A stretch of DNA of 7,382 bases, from positions 1 to 7,382 of the forward strand of contig DOPF01000030.1 of NCBI GenBank assembly GCA_003512705.1, read 5' to 3'. This stretch comes from Patescibacteria group bacterium (GTDB lineage Bacteria > Patescibacteriota > Patescibacteriia > Veblenbacterales > UBA10138). Below the pieces are notes generated by a model that saw only the letters and a list, made by a program, of their open reading frames with translations, was not told the DNA's origin and ran no database searches. Positions 5,615 through 7,382 of this stretch are shown here, piece by piece. Position 1 is the first letter of the stretch. Each line of letters opens with the position of its first letter. The translations under genes and the position numbers were made by a program.

Positions 5615-7045
5615 TTACAAATAAGTGTGCGGGTTTACTAAGTTACCTTTTAAATGCCAGGGCTCGGCTTTTGTGACTTTTACGTTTACAAACTGTCCAG
5701 TCATATCAGTTGGGGTTGTAAAACGAATCGGCTTCATACCGCCGGTTCGTCCCTCGGCTTCAAACCCCGTATTTTTTTTACTGGTTTTATAAATCAAAAC
5801 TCTCTGCTTAGTGTTTAGCAGGGCCTGGTTGTGATCAAAGGTTGTTTGTCTTAACACATCAGTTAATTCTTTTTCGCGAAATTCCTTTTCTGCGTGTGGC
5901 ACATCGTCTTCCCACTTTCCGGCTACACTTCCGGGTCGGGGTGAAAATTGCGCGGTAAAAGCCATATCATATTTCATTTCTCTAAATAAATCCAGAGTGG
6001 ATTCAAACTGCTCGCGCGTTTCACCCGGGAAACCAACAATACAATCGGTGGTTACGGCTAAGTCGGGTATTTTAATCCTAAGTTTATGCACTATTTTTTT
6101 ATATTCTTCAATGGTATATGGGCGCAGCATTCTTTTTAAAATCACATCATGCCCGGCTTGTACAGGTAAATGGGCGTGGTGAGGTAATTTATGGTACTTA
6201 GCTAAAGTTTCTATTAATTCATCAGTAAACCATTTGGGGTGTGATGAGGTGTAGCGCAGCCAATAATCGCCAGGTAGCGACGCGCATAAGGCTAATAACT
6301 GGGGAAATTTAAATAATTTTTTTTCAGTAAAGTATTCGGAATGTAGTTCTGGTAGATCAGGAATATTATTGTCTTTTTTGAACTCTTCCAGCCAGGCCAT
6401 AAATTTATCATCCACTTGAATCATATACTTATTGATGATTTGCCCGAGTAAAGTAATTTCTTTATAGCCATGTTTAACCAGTTGCGCTACTTCGGTTAAA
6501 ATATCTTGCGGTTGACGTGACAATTCGCGGCCGCGAGTGTAGGGGACAGCGCAATAAGTGCAAAAGGCATTACAGCCGGTCATAATTGGCACATACGCCT
6601 GGAAGCCGTTGGAATACTTAGGTCGTACGGCAAAATAATTGTCGGCATATTTTTCTTGATGGAGTCCGATTTGTTCTGGCGGTAATTTACTGTCTTTAAG
6701 TTTTACTAATTCGGCTGGCAAGTTAAGAAGGTTTTTTATATCTAACACCAAATCAAAGCGCTTACCTAAGCGTTCTTTGTCGTGCGGCAAAACGCAGCCA
6801 GATAAAATAGTAACGAGTGTTTTTTTCTTTTTTAATTTTTCCCAGGTTGCAATTTTACCATGGACGCGATCCACAGCTGATTGGCGCACAGAACAAGCAA
6901 TAACCATCATTAAATCAGCCTCGGTTTCCGAAGCCGCTTTAGTGTAACCAATATCTTCCAAAACTTTAGCCGCGCGCTCGCCATCGGACACATTCATTTG
7001 GCAGCCAAGAGCTAGGAGGTGATATTTAGGGGTACTTGTGGGCAT
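5615..7045 (-). CDS. miaB: tRNA-2-methylthio-N6-dimethylallyladenosine synthase MiaB
   Basis: MiaB is a radical-SAM methylthiotransferase that adds a methylthio group to C2 of i6A37, the product of MiaA. With the ATG at 7045 it has 476 residues. A TTG at 7081 would add 12 residues but lies in the -35 region of the probable promoter. The N-terminal MTTase domain has its three cluster cysteines: C15 in LGCQMN, C51 in ACSVR and C84 in SGCV. The radical-SAM cysteines are C158, C162 and C165 in GCNAFCTYCAVPYTRGRE. IVGFPGETREQF and FSPRPGS follow, and a TRAM domain fills roughly the last 65 residues. The NVNSY motif of the family reads IINKY (203-207). About 40 extra residues (208-246, rich in Glu, Lys and Phe) are inserted after it. 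The downstream neighbour is miaA. The identification is firm. Confidence 0.96.
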   Translation of the reverse strand: MPTSTPKYHLLALGCQMNVSDGERAAKVLEDIGYTKAASETEADLMMVIACSVRQSAVDRVHGKIATWEKLKKKKTLVTILSGCVLPHDKERLGKRFDLVLDIKNLLNLPAELVKLKDSKLPPEQIGLHQEKYADNYFAVRPKYSNGFQAYVPIMTGCNAFCTYCAVPYTRGRELSRQPQDILTEVAQLVKHGYKEITLLGQIINKYMIQVDDKFMAWLEEFKKDNNIPDLPELHSEYFTEKKLFKFPQLLALCASLPGDYWLRYTSSHPKWFTDELIETLAKYHKLPHHAHLPVQAGHDVILKRMLRPYTIEEYKKIVHKLRIKIPDLAVTTDCIVGFPGETREQFESTLDLFREMKYDMAFTAQFSPRPGSVAGKWEDDVPHAEKEFREKELTDVLRQTTFDHNQALLNTKQRVLIYKTSKKNTGFEAEGRTGGMKPIRFTTPTDMTGQFVNVKVTKAEPWHLKGNLVNPHTYL

Positions 7046-7052
7046 AGGTAGT

Positions 7053-7081
7053 AGTCTATTGGAAATGATGCTTAAAATCAA
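7053..7081 (-). promoter_or_regulatory. miaB promoter, predicted leaderless
   Basis: Read on the - strand, TTGATT (7076-7081) is separated by exactly 17 bp from TAGACT (7053-7058). Each box matches the consensus at 4 of 6 positions. Only 7 nt separate the -10 from the ATG at 7045, so the transcript should begin at the start codon. The site also argues against the TTG at 7081 as the start. Confidence 0.5.
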
Positions 7082-7137
7082 GCCTTAGCCTAAGCCCCCA
7101 GCCATAATACTATTGGTCGCAAACAAATAATACTTAC

Positions 7138-7166
7138 ACCATAACAGATTTTATCGGCGCTGAAAA
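7138..7166 (-). promoter_or_regulatory. Possible second, upstream miaB promoter
   Basis: On the - strand TTTTCA (7161-7166), a 17-bp spacer and TATGGT (7138-7143) with a TGT extension resemble a sigma-70-type promoter. Transcription would start near 7131, about 85 nt before miaB. Each box matches the consensus at only 4 of 6 positions. A 12-bp palindrome begins 1 bp upstream of its -35. Confidence 0.3.
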
Positions 7167-7167
7167 C

Positions 7168-7179
7168 TCACGATCGTGA
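7168..7179. promoter_or_regulatory. Perfect 12-bp palindrome, possible operator
   Basis: TCACGATCGTGA is fully self-complementary. It sits directly upstream of a possible miaB promoter, a common position for an activator or repressor site. No second copy was noticed in the window, and the binding role is inferred only from symmetry and position. Confidence 0.35.
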
Positions 7180-7299
7180 CAAAAGTGGTTATGAGTGAAT
7201 GGTTGATGTGATTCAGTATGGATTTTACTAAGCAAAAAAATATCAATGTTTTGTTTCGGTGATAAGAGCTATGATTATAAGTAGGCTTTGGGCAGGCTT

Positions 7300-7377
7300 G
7301 ACACTTCGACGACAAGCCCCAATGTTTAGCATTGGGGAACCAGAGTCGCAAGCCCGAAGGGCTTGTTGCTCAGTGTC
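7300..7377. ncRNA. Possible structured element with three-helix junction
   Basis: A 78-nt stretch closes on itself: GACACT (7300-7305) pairs with AGTGTC (7372-7377). Inside, CGAC (7307-7310 or 7310-7313) can pair with GTCG (7345-7348). That helix encloses a perfect hairpin of 8 bp and 5-nt loop (CCCCAATG 7317-7324 with CATTGGGG 7330-7337). A second perfect hairpin of 7 bp with a GAA loop (CAAGCCC 7349-7355 with GGGCTTG 7359-7365) stacks directly after it. No T-arm or acceptor end is visible, so it is not a normal tRNA. The strand is undetermined. It could be a small RNA, a 5' leader of a gene beyond the edge, or an intergenic repeat. Confidence 0.4.
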
Positions 7378-7382
7378 GCGCG

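Larger units (their letters stand above)
7082..7382. other. Intergenic region without a convincing gene
   Basis: These 301 bases hold no ORF I believe. From the left come promoter-like sequence for miaB, a 12-bp palindrome (7168-7179), and an AT-rich stretch (about 7180-7280) without visible structure. A GC-rich, hairpin-dense end follows (7290-7382). The gene beyond the right edge cannot be seen. Confidence 0.7.

Noticed and set aside
7046..7081. TTG at 7081 as the miaB start, adding 12 residues
   Set aside because: The extra residues do not resemble the MiaB N-terminus, and they cover a promoter with a 17-bp spacer. The ATG at 7045 fits better.
7151..7351. 66-codon ORF on the - strand starting MRLWFPNAKHW
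   Set aside because: It starts with TTG inside a hairpin, has no ribosome site, and crosses structured and low-complexity sequence. The translation matches no family I know.
7300..7377. tRNA gene
   Set aside because: The size and branching suggested one, but there is no T-arm GTTCGANTC-type loop, no 7-bp acceptor stem and no 7-nt anticodon loop on either strand.
1..7382. UGA recoding, since no gene here stops with TGA
   Set aside because: All nine proteins read full length without in-frame TGA, and nine stops are too few to infer a changed code.

Overview
The window is a 7.4-kb piece of a compact, AT-leaning bacterial chromosome. It carries housekeeping genes for dTTP synthesis, tRNA-dependent amidation and tRNA modification. 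My best guess for the host is a member of the Candidate Phyla Radiation (Patescibacteria). This is inferred from the style of the proteins: a long-form ThyA, an unusual Tmk and a MiaB with a lineage-type insertion. It also fits the very short spacers, the scarcity of Shine-Dalgarno sequences and the small unrecognised genes. It is not proven by any marker gene here. All nine genes end in TAA (7) or TAG (2), none in TGA, and the proteins read full length in the standard code.

Left region (1-2583, + strand): thyA (its 5' part lies off the window), a small cysteine-free ArsR-type regulator, folA, tmk and a 72-residue unknown protein, closed by a strong intrinsic terminator. ThyA makes dTMP and dihydrofolate, FolA recycles the dihydrofolate, and Tmk phosphorylates dTMP, so the block is a dTTP-supply cassette with a regulator inside it. 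An exact 25-bp repeat lies 6 bp before the first annotated ATG of the regulator and again 6 bp before folA. Each copy holds a perfect 12-bp palindrome and a TGC-TAAATA extended -10-like motif. I read the pair as two copies of one promoter/operator that the regulator probably binds. This is the most interesting feature of the window.

Middle region (2584-4646, + strand): gatB (Asp/Glu-tRNA amidotransferase subunit B) has an extended -10 so close to its ATG that its mRNA should be leaderless. After it comes an unrecognised 162-residue protein with two CxxC pairs, which has its own promoter and a correctly spaced Shine-Dalgarno. A hairpin that can terminate in both directions separates this gene from the convergent miaA.

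Right region (4645-7382, - strand): miaB and then miaA, 25 bp apart, form a two-gene unit for ms2i6A37 modification of tRNA. MiaA prenylates A37 and MiaB then methylthiolates it. The miaB promoter also predicts a leaderless transcript. The last 301 bases hold no convincing gene. They contain a 12-bp palindrome, candidate miaB promoters and, at the window edge, a 78-nt stretch that can fold into a three-helix junction.
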